64,000 nt of DNA, taken from positions 62,001 to 126,000 of the forward strand of contig JAEZGK010000058.1 of NCBI GenBank assembly GCA_023437365.1. The letters run 5' to 3'. The notes beneath the pieces were generated by a model. It was not told the origin of the DNA, made no database searches, and saw only the letters and a program-made list of their open reading frames with translations. Below, piece by piece: positions 33,923-42,845 of the stretch. The DNA is from Bacillota bacterium. Lineage in GTDB: Bacteria > Bacillota > Clostridia > Lachnospirales > Lachnospiraceae. The position numbers and the translations under genes were made by a program. Position 1 is the stretch's first letter. Every line of letters begins with the position of its first letter.

Positions 33923-34951
33923 TTACTCATCATCCCGCTTCTTCAATAAAAGCGGACGTATATTATTTCGCGCAACAGCAGCAAAGTAAAACGATAAATT
34001 TTTAGGTAATACATGCCATATTTTCTTCATAAATCTCTGCTTTATCGATCTGTCTATTTCTGATTGGGGGATATCATTCCACGGTGTTTTTGAACGATAA
34101 GACATGTATTCTGATGAATAGGGAGAGTCTGTATCCTTTTCCCATATACGCTTTTTGATATAAAATGTATTGATTGCATGGATGATTGCCGGATGTTTCA
34201 CAGCCTGATACATTTCCTCCCTTGTATAAAAGCTTACTGCTCCTCTGAATTTCACAAAAGAATCGTAATCCATCACGAGGTTGACTGTCATCAGATTATA
34301 CCTCGGATGTAATCGTAATGATTTTGGATATGTACATTTATTAATTACCTCTTCCTCATATGCACTTAAGGTTCTTCCAGAATTAAATATGTTGGTTATA
34401 TATTCCCTATATCTTATTTCGACTCGATCCTGACGAATAGCAGCAAGATCCATCAAAATCATACCACCGTTACAATAAAGCGTTCCCGGTTCTATATGTA
34501 ATGTTTTTTTCATCATCTCTTTACCGGGGGCGCTATCCACTCCGGCAATATAGCAGCCTCTTAAATCGATATTCCAAAGTTCATATAAAGAGTCCACTAT
34601 CAACATATCACTATCCAGACATAGAACACGCGTTACCTCCTCCGGAAGTAATTTACCAATAATCATACGTCCAAAAGTATGTCCTAATGTTTTTCTTGAA
34701 AATCTTCCATCGTCAAAAAACTCTTCTGGATTTGGCAAAGGTAGCACAGATAGTTTTCTTGAGTAGCTTTTTGCGATACTTTTCATTCTATTTATATTAA
34801 TTACAGAAATATCATCACTGATGACATATATATCAATTTCCCTGAATGATTGATTATTTTCAAATAATGATGCAATCGATACCGCGCAAGGTTCAGCAAA
34901 TAAATCGCTACAAAAATAAGCGACCTGTAAATAATCAGGTTCAAATCTCAT
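33923..34951 (-). CDS. Glycosyltransferase family 8
   Basis: 342 aa; ATG with TAGGAGAT upstream. The GT8 pattern is clear: LQVAYFCSDLFAEPCAVSIA, RVLCLDSDMLIVDSLYELWN with the D-x-D metal site near residue 110, YCNGGMILMDLAAIR, and HAINTFYIKK near the C terminus. A retaining enzyme commonly using UDP-glucose or UDP-galactose. The gene starts nine bases after the epimerase gene, within the assembly half of the operon. Confidence 0.92.
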   Translation of the reverse strand: MRFEPDYLQVAYFCSDLFAEPCAVSIASLFENNQSFREIDIYVISDDISVININRMKSIAKSYSRKLSVLPLPNPEEFFDDGRFSRKTLGHTFGRMIIGKLLPEEVTRVLCLDSDMLIVDSLYELWNIDLRGCYIAGVDSAPGKEMMKKTLHIEPGTLYCNGGMILMDLAAIRQDRVEIRYREYITNIFNSGRTLSAYEEEVINKCTYPKSLRLHPRYNLMTVNLVMDYDSFVKFRGAVSFYTREEMYQAVKHPAIIHAINTFYIKKRIWEKDTDSPYSSEYMSYRSKTPWNDIPQSEIDRSIKQRFMKKIWHVLPKNLSFYFAAVARNNIRPLLLKKRDDE

Positions 34952-34959
34952 ATTATCTC

Positions 34960-35874
34960 CTATCCAAGACTTAAGCTGTCGCTAATATATTTTATTCCTG
35001 TTATGAATTCAATTGAGGGCCGAAATCCGGTATCTTTTTCCAACTCCGTAATATCCGCACACAAATACATCACCTGTCTGTCGTTGTAAGGTATAGCACC
35101 GAATTCCAGTTCAGCATCCTTATTAATCACATCCCGTATCTCCATGATATATTCCGCCAAAGGCCTTGCCTGGCCGTTTCCGATGACATAAACCTTTCCG
35201 TCCACTCCCCGCTCACCAAGCAGATAAAAAACTCTCGCAGCATCTCCGCTGTACAGATAATCCCACAGCTGTTCACCTTTGGTGAATTTAGGTACGACGC
35301 CGGATTTCAACGCATGAATTGTAGCCATAACCATACTCTTCTCTCCGTCATAGGGGCCGTAAACACTGAGAATCCGCGTCCAGATATGTCGCATACCTAA
35401 TTGATTTGCCTCTTCTCTAGTCATCTGGCCTGCACATAGCTTCCCTATCCCATAACCGTTTTCAGGAAAGGCCGGTGTATCCGGCCGGATTAACCCCTCA
35501 ACCCTTCCGTATTCCGCCTGAGATCCAGCACCTAAGAAAAGGGTACAGCCGAAACGGTGTGCTGCATGAACTGCATCGAGAGCATACCTGACATTCCAGT
35601 TCTGAAGATACATGTCATTCCGTGCATTCCCTGTCGTTCCATCCCAAGCAAAATGATAGAACACATCATATGTTTTCCCTGTATCATTTTCGAGCTCCGC
35701 CAGTTGGCTGAGACGACAGTATTTCATAGCAATCAGCGGATGCTTCGGGATACGATCATTTCTTACAGACCCCTCCCTGCAGATCACTAGCACTTCAATA
35801 TTATTGTTTATCAATTCCTGAAGGAGTGCCATCCCGATTGCTCCCGTAGCTCCTGTTATTATGGCTCGCTGCAT
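34960..35874 (-). CDS. NAD-dependent epimerase/dehydratase (SDR family)
   Basis: 304 aa from the ATG at 35874 with AGAGG upstream (GTG two codons earlier possible). Rossmann motif GATGAIGMALLQEL, and the catalytic Tyr-x3-Lys in YGIGKL near residue 145. YGPYDGEKSMV and GNGQARPLAEYIMEI are typical of extended SDR sugar enzymes. It follows the aldolase-fusion and TPP genes. By analogy with the yersiniose pathway, in which YerF reduces a 4-C-acetyl sugar after YerE, it may act on the CDP-branched sugar; a simple 4-epimerase or 4-ketoreductase is also possible. Confidence 0.85.
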   Translation of the reverse strand: MQRAIITGATGAIGMALLQELINNNIEVLVICREGSVRNDRIPKHPLIAMKYCRLSQLAELENDTGKTYDVFYHFAWDGTTGNARNDMYLQNWNVRYALDAVHAAHRFGCTLFLGAGSQAEYGRVEGLIRPDTPAFPENGYGIGKLCAGQMTREEANQLGMRHIWTRILSVYGPYDGEKSMVMATIHALKSGVVPKFTKGEQLWDYLYSGDAARVFYLLGERGVDGKVYVIGNGQARPLAEYIMEIRDVINKDAELEFGAIPYNDRQVMYLCADITELEKDTGFRPSIEFITGIKYISDSLSLG

Positions 35875-35926
35875 AATCACACCTCTTTACTCTTGCTTGA
35901 ATCTATATCCTTATTGAATTTAGCTG

Positions 35927-37525
35927 TCAGGAATGCAATTCTGCTAATTCAGAAACAGAATAATTCGTCGGAGTAACAAATTTAATATTTATTTTTCTAC
36001 TGATTGACCTGATTTCAGAAGAGATCAATGAATTTCTATTCTCTGCGACCTCAGAGAAATCGTACTCCAGCATCTGATCGAAATAATTCTTACTCTGGTC
36101 GGCAGAATATCCATCCATACCAGCTATAAATACCTTCTTCACCCCGATCGCAAGCATCAAGCGCAGTGCCATCAATCCTGAATTGTCTATAATTTCAGGA
36201 TACTCTGAGGAGAAGCTGGAGAAATTAACCCGATACTCAAATGTTGCCGCATCCTTCATATTGGAAGTAATGATACATGGGGTCCGGGTCCAGCCTTGAA
36301 TTTTCACAAAACGGCGCATATTACTGCTGAATATATAGTCGGTTTTATAATCTCCACCTGTAAAATTAACTGCCAGCACAATCGGCTTTCTATTATCGAT
36401 AAGCTTCTCTATCCCAACCTTACACTCTGCAAGTGATTTCCCGGGGGCGAGGATTAGAACCTCATGGCCTGCAAACCGCCCTGCAAGCTCCGCGAGCGCA
36501 CCTCTATCCTCGATAAATTTCTCCTGAAATTCTTTATAGAACTGTTCTGCATTACTTTTACTGAAGTTTGCCTTCTCTCTTACAGGAATCCCTTTTAAAA
36601 GTTCATGGAATGACTTCACAGTCAAACTGTCCTTCTCTGCCAGATAGATTGCGTAATTCGGGTGACATCCGCTACTGGCTGACAGGTAAAGGGGCAAGGA
36701 ATATCCCCAGAACTTATCTTTATAGATCTCATTCAGGTACTCATCCATAATCTCAAGCATCGGTTCAATACGGTACTGTGTCCCGAAATTCTCATTCATA
36801 TATTCGGCGAACAACTCCAGATTCAGATTACCGGCTCCTCTACCCATACCGAATACACAGGCGTCAATACAAATATCCCTTTGCAAATTCAGTTCAACAA
36901 GTGCTTCTGCATTACCAAAGGCCTGCTGTAAATTATTATGTGCATGATACCCCAGCAGAATTGACCTTTCCAGATTGTTATCCGCAAGGTAAACCAGACG
37001 AAGAAACTGCTTTCTTTTAATCAGTCCGAAGCTGTCTACAATCGAGACTGCATAGGGCTTTAGTTGATTGAATTTCTCGATAGCCTCTATAAATTCTTTA
37101 TCACTATAGCAGTCTGTCCCTACGAATTGGACAAACAGTGTATAACCAAGCTCCTTGATTTTTTCACAGTATTGGTAGGCTTCCTCCAGTTTTTCCTTCT
37201 TAAAGATCACCCTAAGACCATCTACTGAGGTTCCGTCATACGGAATGATCTGTTCAACCGGTACCAGATCACTGAGATCCAGCATTCCGACATACATTAA
37301 TTCAGGACATTTCGGTGCAATCATTTCCGCTATAGATTCTATGTCTGGGAAGACTGCTCTATTTCTGTCATATCGGTCTCCCTTGATAAAACCAATTTCA
37401 TAAATCTCAATTCCGGTCTGTGCAATTTTTTTTCCGAAGCCCTTAATGGTTGCTTCCCCGAATTGCCAGTTGTTCACATAACCGCCGTCTCTCAGCGTAC
37501 AATCCAATAAAAATACTTTCCCCAT
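35927..37525 (-). CDS. DRE-TIM aldolase-like domain fused to a second C-terminal domain
   Basis: 532 aa from the ATG at 37525 with AAGGAG five bases upstream; the ORF extends to 37555 without support. Residues about 1-300 are an HMG-CoA-lyase-like/DRE-TIM aldolase: LLDCTLRDGGYVNNWQ, EIYEIGFIKGD, SIVDSFGLIKR and LGYHAHNNLQQAFGNAEAL with metal-binding His residues. Residues about 345-532 are a separate Rossmann-like domain (GHEVLILAPGKSLAECKVGI, LRLMLAIGVKKVFIAGMDGY) resembling DUF115/MptE-like domains. It follows the TPP enzyme gene by 26 bases. The pair may make and use a keto-acid or aldehyde unit for sugar branching. The exact reaction is unknown. Confidence 0.78.
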   Translation of the reverse strand: MGKVFLLDCTLRDGGYVNNWQFGEATIKGFGKKIAQTGIEIYEIGFIKGDRYDRNRAVFPDIESIAEMIAPKCPELMYVGMLDLSDLVPVEQIIPYDGTSVDGLRVIFKKEKLEEAYQYCEKIKELGYTLFVQFVGTDCYSDKEFIEAIEKFNQLKPYAVSIVDSFGLIKRKQFLRLVYLADNNLERSILLGYHAHNNLQQAFGNAEALVELNLQRDICIDACVFGMGRGAGNLNLELFAEYMNENFGTQYRIEPMLEIMDEYLNEIYKDKFWGYSLPLYLSASSGCHPNYAIYLAEKDSLTVKSFHELLKGIPVREKANFSKSNAEQFYKEFQEKFIEDRGALAELAGRFAGHEVLILAPGKSLAECKVGIEKLIDNRKPIVLAVNFTGGDYKTDYIFSSNMRRFVKIQGWTRTPCIITSNMKDAATFEYRVNFSSFSSEYPEIIDNSGLMALRLMLAIGVKKVFIAGMDGYSADQSKNYFDQMLEYDFSEVAENRNSLISSEIRSISRKINIKFVTPTNYSVSELAELHS

Positions 37526-37551
37526 AGTTTCTCCTTGCGATAATGGTCTCA

Positions 37552-39393
37552 TCACTCAGCCACAGGAGTGATTAGTAAATTCTTAAGCAGTTCCTCCCGC
37601 TCCAGAAACGGTGCTAAATCCTCCAGAGGCGGGCTTACAAGAGTACCGTCATATAACCTTTTTGTTGCACTTTTCGGTTCAAAATTCTGTACTGTAGAGA
37701 CAAATATCTCACAAAAGGCTGGTCCCTCTGTCTCAAGGGTAAGGTCAACCGCTCTCTTCATATAGGTATTAGTACGCGCATAATAATAAGGATAACCAAA
37801 GCTTTTTGCCAGTTTTTCAAAATGAGGGAATGAAAGATCTCCGCTTTCCGGCCCAATTCCAATTTTGCTATGTTCCCGGAACAGATTATTCTGCGTCTGA
37901 CGAATGGAGTGATAACCTTGATTATTAATCAAAAATATTTTAATTGGAAGCCTGTTTGTCAGTATGGTCTGCAGCTCCTGAAGGTTCATCATGATGCTGC
38001 CGTCTCCTTCGATACAGACAGTATCCCGCCTGTGATTCGCTATACAGGCTCCAATCGCCGCCGGCAGTCCATATCCCATGCTGGCAACAGCACTGTTAAT
38101 AATAAATCGTGCATCCTTCTTAATCTCATAATTATGACTTCCAACGACGCAGGCACTGCCGTTGCTTACTACCGTTACATTTCCGTCCGGTAAACTGCTG
38201 CTTAAATATTTAATAAAAGCATAGACATTTGCATATTGCCCATCTTCTTCCCAATGTTTGGGTTGTGTCACAGGATAATCACTCTTCCATTTCTGGCAGA
38301 GTTGTAGCCATTCTTCATTCTGAAATACCGGTTTGATTTCATCGCACAGCATTGTATACATAGTTTCAAAAAAAATTTTTGCATCTGCATGTACCGGTAA
38401 CTCTACATGGAGAGTATGTTTCTTCAGTTCTGCAGGGTCCGCATCCACCATGACAACAAAAGCTTCCCTCGCCCAGGTCTTCCAGCGATAACCGACCTGA
38501 CGTATCGACAAGCGGTTTCCCACAGCTAGTATAAAATCGGAATTCTGCACTGCAAAATTACCCGCCCGATCGCCCATAATTCCTCCGCGACCAACGTAGT
38601 AAGGATTCTCGTCTTCCATTGCATCAATTGAATCCCAGCAGGTCACGACAGGAATACCCAGGATATCTATCAACTTACGAAATTGAACATAACCATCGGA
38701 CAAACGAATCCCGTTACCGGCATAAAAAACAGGCCTTTCAGCATTTCTAAGCTGATCTATGATTACTTTAACAATTTTATGATCTACTTCTGGTGGAACC
38801 TGATTATCATCCTCTGCAGGGTTGTAACCGGGAAGCTGTTCTGTCTCTATATAACAGCCTTGATAGTCCACCGGAATATCAATCCAGGCAGGGCCACGTC
38901 GGCCGGTTGTGGCATGATAATAAGCTTTTTCCAGCATTCTTCTGATATCCTCTGGCTTTTCCAGCATCACTGCATATTTGCACATGCAACCCACTGCCCT
39001 GGTGATATCGAACTCCTGATCACCTACTGCTCGAAGGGGAAGACCTTCCGTATATCTTTCGGTATATCGAGCTGTAGTATCATATCGTACCTGACCCGAG
39101 ATGACCAGCATTGGAACTGAATCCAGCCAGCCTCCCAATACCCCTGTAATGGCATTTGTTCCGCCGGGACCCGTAGTTACGCATACGGCAGCAATTCTAT
39201 TATGTATTCTTGCATATGCCTCAGCAGCAATTGCACATGCCTGCTCATGATGGTTATAGGTACAGGAGAGCCCTTCTTTATGCCCCAAAGCATCATTCAG
39301 ATGCATTGCACCGCCACCGACTACCATGAAACAATCTGAGATACCCTTTTTCACAAGAAAGTCTGCCACGTAATCCGCAAGTCTCTGTTTCAT
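37552..39393 (-). CDS. Thiamine-diphosphate enzyme, acetolactate-synthase-like (YerE-like candidate)
   Basis: 613 aa; ATG with AGGAGG upstream. Complete TPP-enzyme fold: catalytic Glu in YNHHEQACAIAAEAYARI near residue 50, VCVTTGPGGTNAITGVLGGW, central FAD/Rossmann-type domain, and the TPP/Mg site EGDGSIMMNLQELQTI with LINNQGYHSIRQ. No small regulatory subunit and no ilv genes are nearby, so it is unlikely to serve valine synthesis. Placed directly after rfbFGH, it resembles YerE, which adds a two-carbon unit from pyruvate to CDP-3,6-dideoxy-4-ketohexose. That reading is inference from context; a sugar-independent decarboxylase is the alternative. Confidence 0.82.
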   Translation of the reverse strand: MKQRLADYVADFLVKKGISDCFMVVGGGAMHLNDALGHKEGLSCTYNHHEQACAIAAEAYARIHNRIAAVCVTTGPGGTNAITGVLGGWLDSVPMLVISGQVRYDTTARYTERYTEGLPLRAVGDQEFDITRAVGCMCKYAVMLEKPEDIRRMLEKAYYHATTGRRGPAWIDIPVDYQGCYIETEQLPGYNPAEDDNQVPPEVDHKIVKVIIDQLRNAERPVFYAGNGIRLSDGYVQFRKLIDILGIPVVTCWDSIDAMEDENPYYVGRGGIMGDRAGNFAVQNSDFILAVGNRLSIRQVGYRWKTWAREAFVVMVDADPAELKKHTLHVELPVHADAKIFFETMYTMLCDEIKPVFQNEEWLQLCQKWKSDYPVTQPKHWEEDGQYANVYAFIKYLSSSLPDGNVTVVSNGSACVVGSHNYEIKKDARFIINSAVASMGYGLPAAIGACIANHRRDTVCIEGDGSIMMNLQELQTILTNRLPIKIFLINNQGYHSIRQTQNNLFREHSKIGIGPESGDLSFPHFEKLAKSFGYPYYYARTNTYMKRAVDLTLETEGPAFCEIFVSTVQNFEPKSATKRLYDGTLVSPPLEDLAPFLEREELLKNLLITPVAE

Positions 39394-39419
39394 CGAATTT
39401 CCTCCTATGAATAAATCTT

Positions 39420-40763
39420 TTACTGGTTTACCGCCTCTATTATTACTTTTGCCATAGTATCAATCATCTCATCACTGATTCCAGGGTATACACCGATCCA
39501 GAAGGAATTGTTCATGATGAAATCGGTATTGGTAAGTTCTCCGATAATGCGATAATCCTCTTCTTTTCGCATCTGACTGAAGCAGGGATGCAGTGTCAGA
39601 TTACCGCTGAATAGTAACCTCGTCTGGATGTTGCGATCTTCTAAATAGCTTGTAATCCGATTTCGGTTTAATCCCTTTTCCGGTCTTACAGAAATCAGGA
39701 AACCGAACCAGGACGGTTCACTATTCTCAGCCGCCACCGGAAGAATGAGTTTATCCTCTACACTGGTCAGCGCTTTATATAGCCTATTAAAATTACTGCG
39801 TCGACGTTCAACAAAGAACGATAGTTTTTTCAGCTGTTCGCACCCGATTGCAGCCTGCAGATCAGTAGCTTTTAGGTTATAGCCAAAATGACTGTAGACA
39901 TACTTATGATCATACCCTTGGGGCAATCCGCCATATTGTCCGTTAAACCGATGTCCACAGAGATTATCCCGCCCTGAAGGACAAATACAGTCCCTGCCCC
40001 AGTCTCGCAAAGATTTAATTATCCGGTTCAGCAGAGGATTCTCCGTATACACACAGCCGCCTTCCCCCATGGTCATATGATGCGGCGGATAAAAGCTGCT
40101 GGTACCGATATCTCCCCAGGTACCTGCGTATTTGGTTACCCCATCGATTGTATAAAGCGTACCTAAGGCATCACAGTTATCTTCAATCAGCCAGAGTTTG
40201 TGCTTTTCGCAGAAATTTTTTACATAAGAAAGATCAAAGGGATTACCAAGAGTGTGGGCGAGCATAACTGCCTTAGTCTTTTGACTCAGTGCCCCCTCCA
40301 GTGACTTGATATCGATATTATACTGGGGGACAGTAACATCCACAAAAACTGGAACTGCTCCATATTGAATCATCGGTGTAACCGTCGTGGGAAATCCGCA
40401 GGCTACGGTGATCACCTCATCCCCTCTCATAATTTGTCTTTCCCCAAGCTCGGGTGCGGTCAAAGCCATAAATGCAATCAAATTCGCAGAGGAACCGCTA
40501 TTAACCAGATTGGCATATTTCGTCCCGATCCATTGTGCAAATTCACTTTCAAATCGGTCGGCATAGGTCCCAGCAGTTAGCCAAAAATCAAGTACCGCAT
40601 CTGTAAGGGTACACAACTCCTTTTCATCAAAATATCGAGATGCATAATTGATTCTGTCTCCGGGTTGAAACTTTTCCTTTTTTGTTTTAAATTTCTGATA
40701 GTATTTGGCAACAAGGGTTTTTATCTCCTCACGTGCTTCGGCCTCTGTTTTATTCTCTATCAT
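39420..40763 (-). CDS. rfbH: CDP-6-deoxy-4-hexulose 3-dehydrase (E1, PMP-dependent, [2Fe-2S])
   Basis: 447 aa from the ATG at 40763 with GGAGG eight bases upstream; a TTG five codons earlier is weaker. A DegT-type aminotransferase fold in which the PLP-binding Lys is replaced by His, as in DdhC/E1: SSFYPPHHMTMGEGG (His 228-229). Cysteines C259, C261 and C269 give the C-x-C-x7-C part of the [2Fe-2S] site, with C197 as a possible fourth ligand. The enzyme removes the C3 hydroxyl of CDP-4-keto-6-deoxyglucose. It needs a reductase partner (DdhD/E3), which is not encoded in this window. Confidence 0.93.
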   Translation of the reverse strand: MIENKTEAEAREEIKTLVAKYYQKFKTKKEKFQPGDRINYASRYFDEKELCTLTDAVLDFWLTAGTYADRFESEFAQWIGTKYANLVNSGSSANLIAFMALTAPELGERQIMRGDEVITVACGFPTTVTPMIQYGAVPVFVDVTVPQYNIDIKSLEGALSQKTKAVMLAHTLGNPFDLSYVKNFCEKHKLWLIEDNCDALGTLYTIDGVTKYAGTWGDIGTSSFYPPHHMTMGEGGCVYTENPLLNRIIKSLRDWGRDCICPSGRDNLCGHRFNGQYGGLPQGYDHKYVYSHFGYNLKATDLQAAIGCEQLKKLSFFVERRRSNFNRLYKALTSVEDKLILPVAAENSEPSWFGFLISVRPEKGLNRNRITSYLEDRNIQTRLLFSGNLTLHPCFSQMRKEEDYRIIGELTNTDFIMNNSFWIGVYPGISDEMIDTMAKVIIEAVNQ

Positions 40764-40782
40764 GTTCAGTTCCTCCAACTAT

Positions 40783-40926
40783 TTATTCCTGTAATATTTT
40801 TGCATATACCTTCCTATAGCATTGACGGACTCCAATCAGATCTGCCGGAATTGCATCAAACTCAGATTGGATATTCTCTTGCTTCATGGTCTGTTTGATC
40901 TCTTTAATTGCTTGTGTAATCGTCAT
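40783..40926 (-). CDS. 47-aa protein encoded between rfbG and rfbH
   Basis: A reading frame too short for usual gene finding. It starts at an ATG (40924-40926) that overlaps the rfbG stop as ATGA and ends at TAA (40783-40785), 19 bases before the rfbH start. The protein begins MTITQAIKEIKQTMKQENIQ and ends QCYRKVYAKILQE: charged, helical, one Cys, no membrane segment. The four-base overlap with rfbG suggests coupled translation. No family recognised; a partner of the dehydratase or of the [2Fe-2S] dehydrase is possible. Confidence 0.65.
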   Translation of the reverse strand: MTITQAIKEIKQTMKQENIQSEFDAIPADLIGVRQCYRKVYAKILQE

Positions 40927-42002
40927 TTTATTCCGCTTTTCAGAAACTCCTCAATCTGCTTCTCCATACAAGCATTGATATCTCCACCGTTTCTCCAGCA
41001 TTGATACCACTCCACTGACTTTTCGACTGCTGTTTCCAGCTTCCAATGCGGTCTCCATCCAAAAACAGCTTTGAGTTTGGAACAATCCAGCTTAAGAAAG
41101 TTTGCTTCATGTCCTCCCTGGATGCTTTTATTAACCCACTTTATTCCGTCACCCCATTTGCGTATAAATAACTCTACCAGTTCACCGGTCTGCCAGCAGT
41201 CTGCCTCATCCGGTCCGACATTATAGTATCCGGAATAGTTTCTATCCTCATATTGCCTTGCAGCAATCATCAGATAAGCATACAAGGGCTCCAGTACATG
41301 CTGATAAGGTCGGATAGAATACGGATTACGGACAATGATATCTTTGTTATCTATAGCAGCTCTGATACAGTCGGGAATGATTCGGTCATTTGCAAAATCG
41401 CCGCCACCGATAACGTTCCCTGCACGGGCTGTAGAGATTGCAACTCGGCCATCCGCAAAAAAGCTATCCTTATAGCTGTGGGTAACAAGTTCCGAACAGG
41501 ACTTTGAGTTACTGTATGGATCAAAGCCATCCAACTCCTCGTCCTCCCTGTAACCCCATACCCATTCTCTGTTACGATACACCTTATCGGTCGTAACATT
41601 AAGAAAGGATTTCACACAATCCGAAAGTCTGATACACTCAAGTATATTAACTGTTCCCATAACATTGGTTTCATACGTGGCGGCAGGGATTTTAAAGCTT
41701 TCCCTGACGATAGGCTGTGCAGCAAGATGCAGTACAATCTCCGGTTGCGCTTCATCAAAAACACTTTTTATATATTCAAAGTCGCAGATATCTCCTACAA
41801 TCGAATGGACCTTCTGTTCCATCCCTGTCAGCTCGAACAGAGATGGTTTGGTTGGAGGATGTAAGGAGTAGCCTGTCACCTCAGCTCCGGCTTGAATAAG
41901 CATTTTGCAAAGCCAGGAACCCTTGAAACCGGTATGTCCGGTCAGGAACACTCTCTTACCGCTGTAAAAGTTCATATTAAAACTGTTGATTTTCTCCATC
42001 AT
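40923..42002 (-). CDS. rfbG: CDP-glucose 4,6-dehydratase
   Basis: 359 aa, standard length. NAD-dependent SDR making CDP-4-keto-6-deoxyglucose. Marks: RVFLTGHTGFKGSWLCKMLI (Rossmann loop), HLAAQPIVRESF, NVTTDKVYRNREW with the catalytic Thr-Asp-Lys, YSNSKSCSELV region with Tyr-x3-Lys, and ARAGNVIGGGDFANDRIIPD. The first ATG at 42002 overlaps the rfbF stop (ATGA), so the two are translated together. The product goes to RfbH. Confidence 0.95.
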   Translation of the reverse strand: MMEKINSFNMNFYSGKRVFLTGHTGFKGSWLCKMLIQAGAEVTGYSLHPPTKPSLFELTGMEQKVHSIVGDICDFEYIKSVFDEAQPEIVLHLAAQPIVRESFKIPAATYETNVMGTVNILECIRLSDCVKSFLNVTTDKVYRNREWVWGYREDEELDGFDPYSNSKSCSELVTHSYKDSFFADGRVAISTARAGNVIGGGDFANDRIIPDCIRAAIDNKDIIVRNPYSIRPYQHVLEPLYAYLMIAARQYEDRNYSGYYNVGPDEADCWQTGELVELFIRKWGDGIKWVNKSIQGGHEANFLKLDCSKLKAVFGWRPHWKLETAVEKSVEWYQCWRNGGDINACMEKQIEEFLKSGIK

Positions 42003-42817
42003 ACCTTGCTCCCCAATACCAGTCTGTACAGTATCTTATCCTCCCATTTCTTCCATGGAGCATTTTCCGCTGCCCACAGTTCCTCCAATTTATCCTTCTC
42101 ACGCTTGGTATCCATGCATTGCCAGTATCCCGTATGACTGTATGATACAAGCTCTCCCATTGCAGCAACGGCTTCCAGAGGTTCTCTTTCAAATACCGTG
42201 GAATCATCCTGTATGAAATCAAAGATTTCTGGATTCAACACCATATACCCTGCGTTAATACGGCTTCCGTCATTATCGGATTTTTCACGGAAAGAATGGA
42301 TCACATGATCTTCTTCCGATATATCCAGAACACCAAAGCGTTGCTCTACACTGACCGAAGTCAAGGTTGCTATACGTCCATGTGCCTGATGATATTCCAC
42401 CAGCTCCTGAATATTCAGATCACATACACCATCACCATACGTAAGCATAAACGGTTCATTGCCCACAAAAGGTTGGATACGTTTTACACGCCCGCCTGTC
42501 ATTGTATTCAGACCGGTGTCAACTACTGTTACCTTCCAGGGCTCCGAATGCTGATTATGTACCAGTACTTTATTTCCCTGGGTGAAATCAAAGGTCACAT
42601 CGCTGGTATGTAGAAAATAGTCGGAAAACCACTCCTTGATGACATGCTGTTTGTAACCAGCACATATGATAAACTCATTATATCCATAGAAGGAGTATTC
42701 CTTCATGATGTGCCATAAGATCGGCATTCCGCCTATTTCTATCATTGGTTTGGGCTTATACTCTGATTCTTCGGAAATACGTGTTCCGAAGCCACCTGCT
42801 AAGATAACTACTTTCAT
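41999..42817 (-). CDS. rfbF: Glucose-1-phosphate cytidylyltransferase
   Basis: 272 aa. It makes CDP-glucose from CTP and glucose-1-phosphate. Marks: MKVVILAGGFGTRISEESEY (nucleotide loop), KPKPMIEIGGMPILWHIMKE, FMLTYGDGVCDLNIQEL with the metal Asp, and VSVEQRFGVLDI. ATG with AGGAGAAA upstream. It opens the CDP-sugar branch of the operon, directly after the priming transferase gene. Confidence 0.95.
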   Translation of the reverse strand: MKVVILAGGFGTRISEESEYKPKPMIEIGGMPILWHIMKEYSFYGYNEFIICAGYKQHVIKEWFSDYFLHTSDVTFDFTQGNKVLVHNQHSEPWKVTVVDTGLNTMTGGRVKRIQPFVGNEPFMLTYGDGVCDLNIQELVEYHQAHGRIATLTSVSVEQRFGVLDISEEDHVIHSFREKSDNDGSRINAGYMVLNPEIFDFIQDDSTVFEREPLEAVAAMGELVSYSHTGYWQCMDTKREKDKLEELWAAENAPWKKWEDKILYRLVLGSKV

Positions 42818-42845
42818 ATCATTTCTCCTATAAATTATTCATTTT

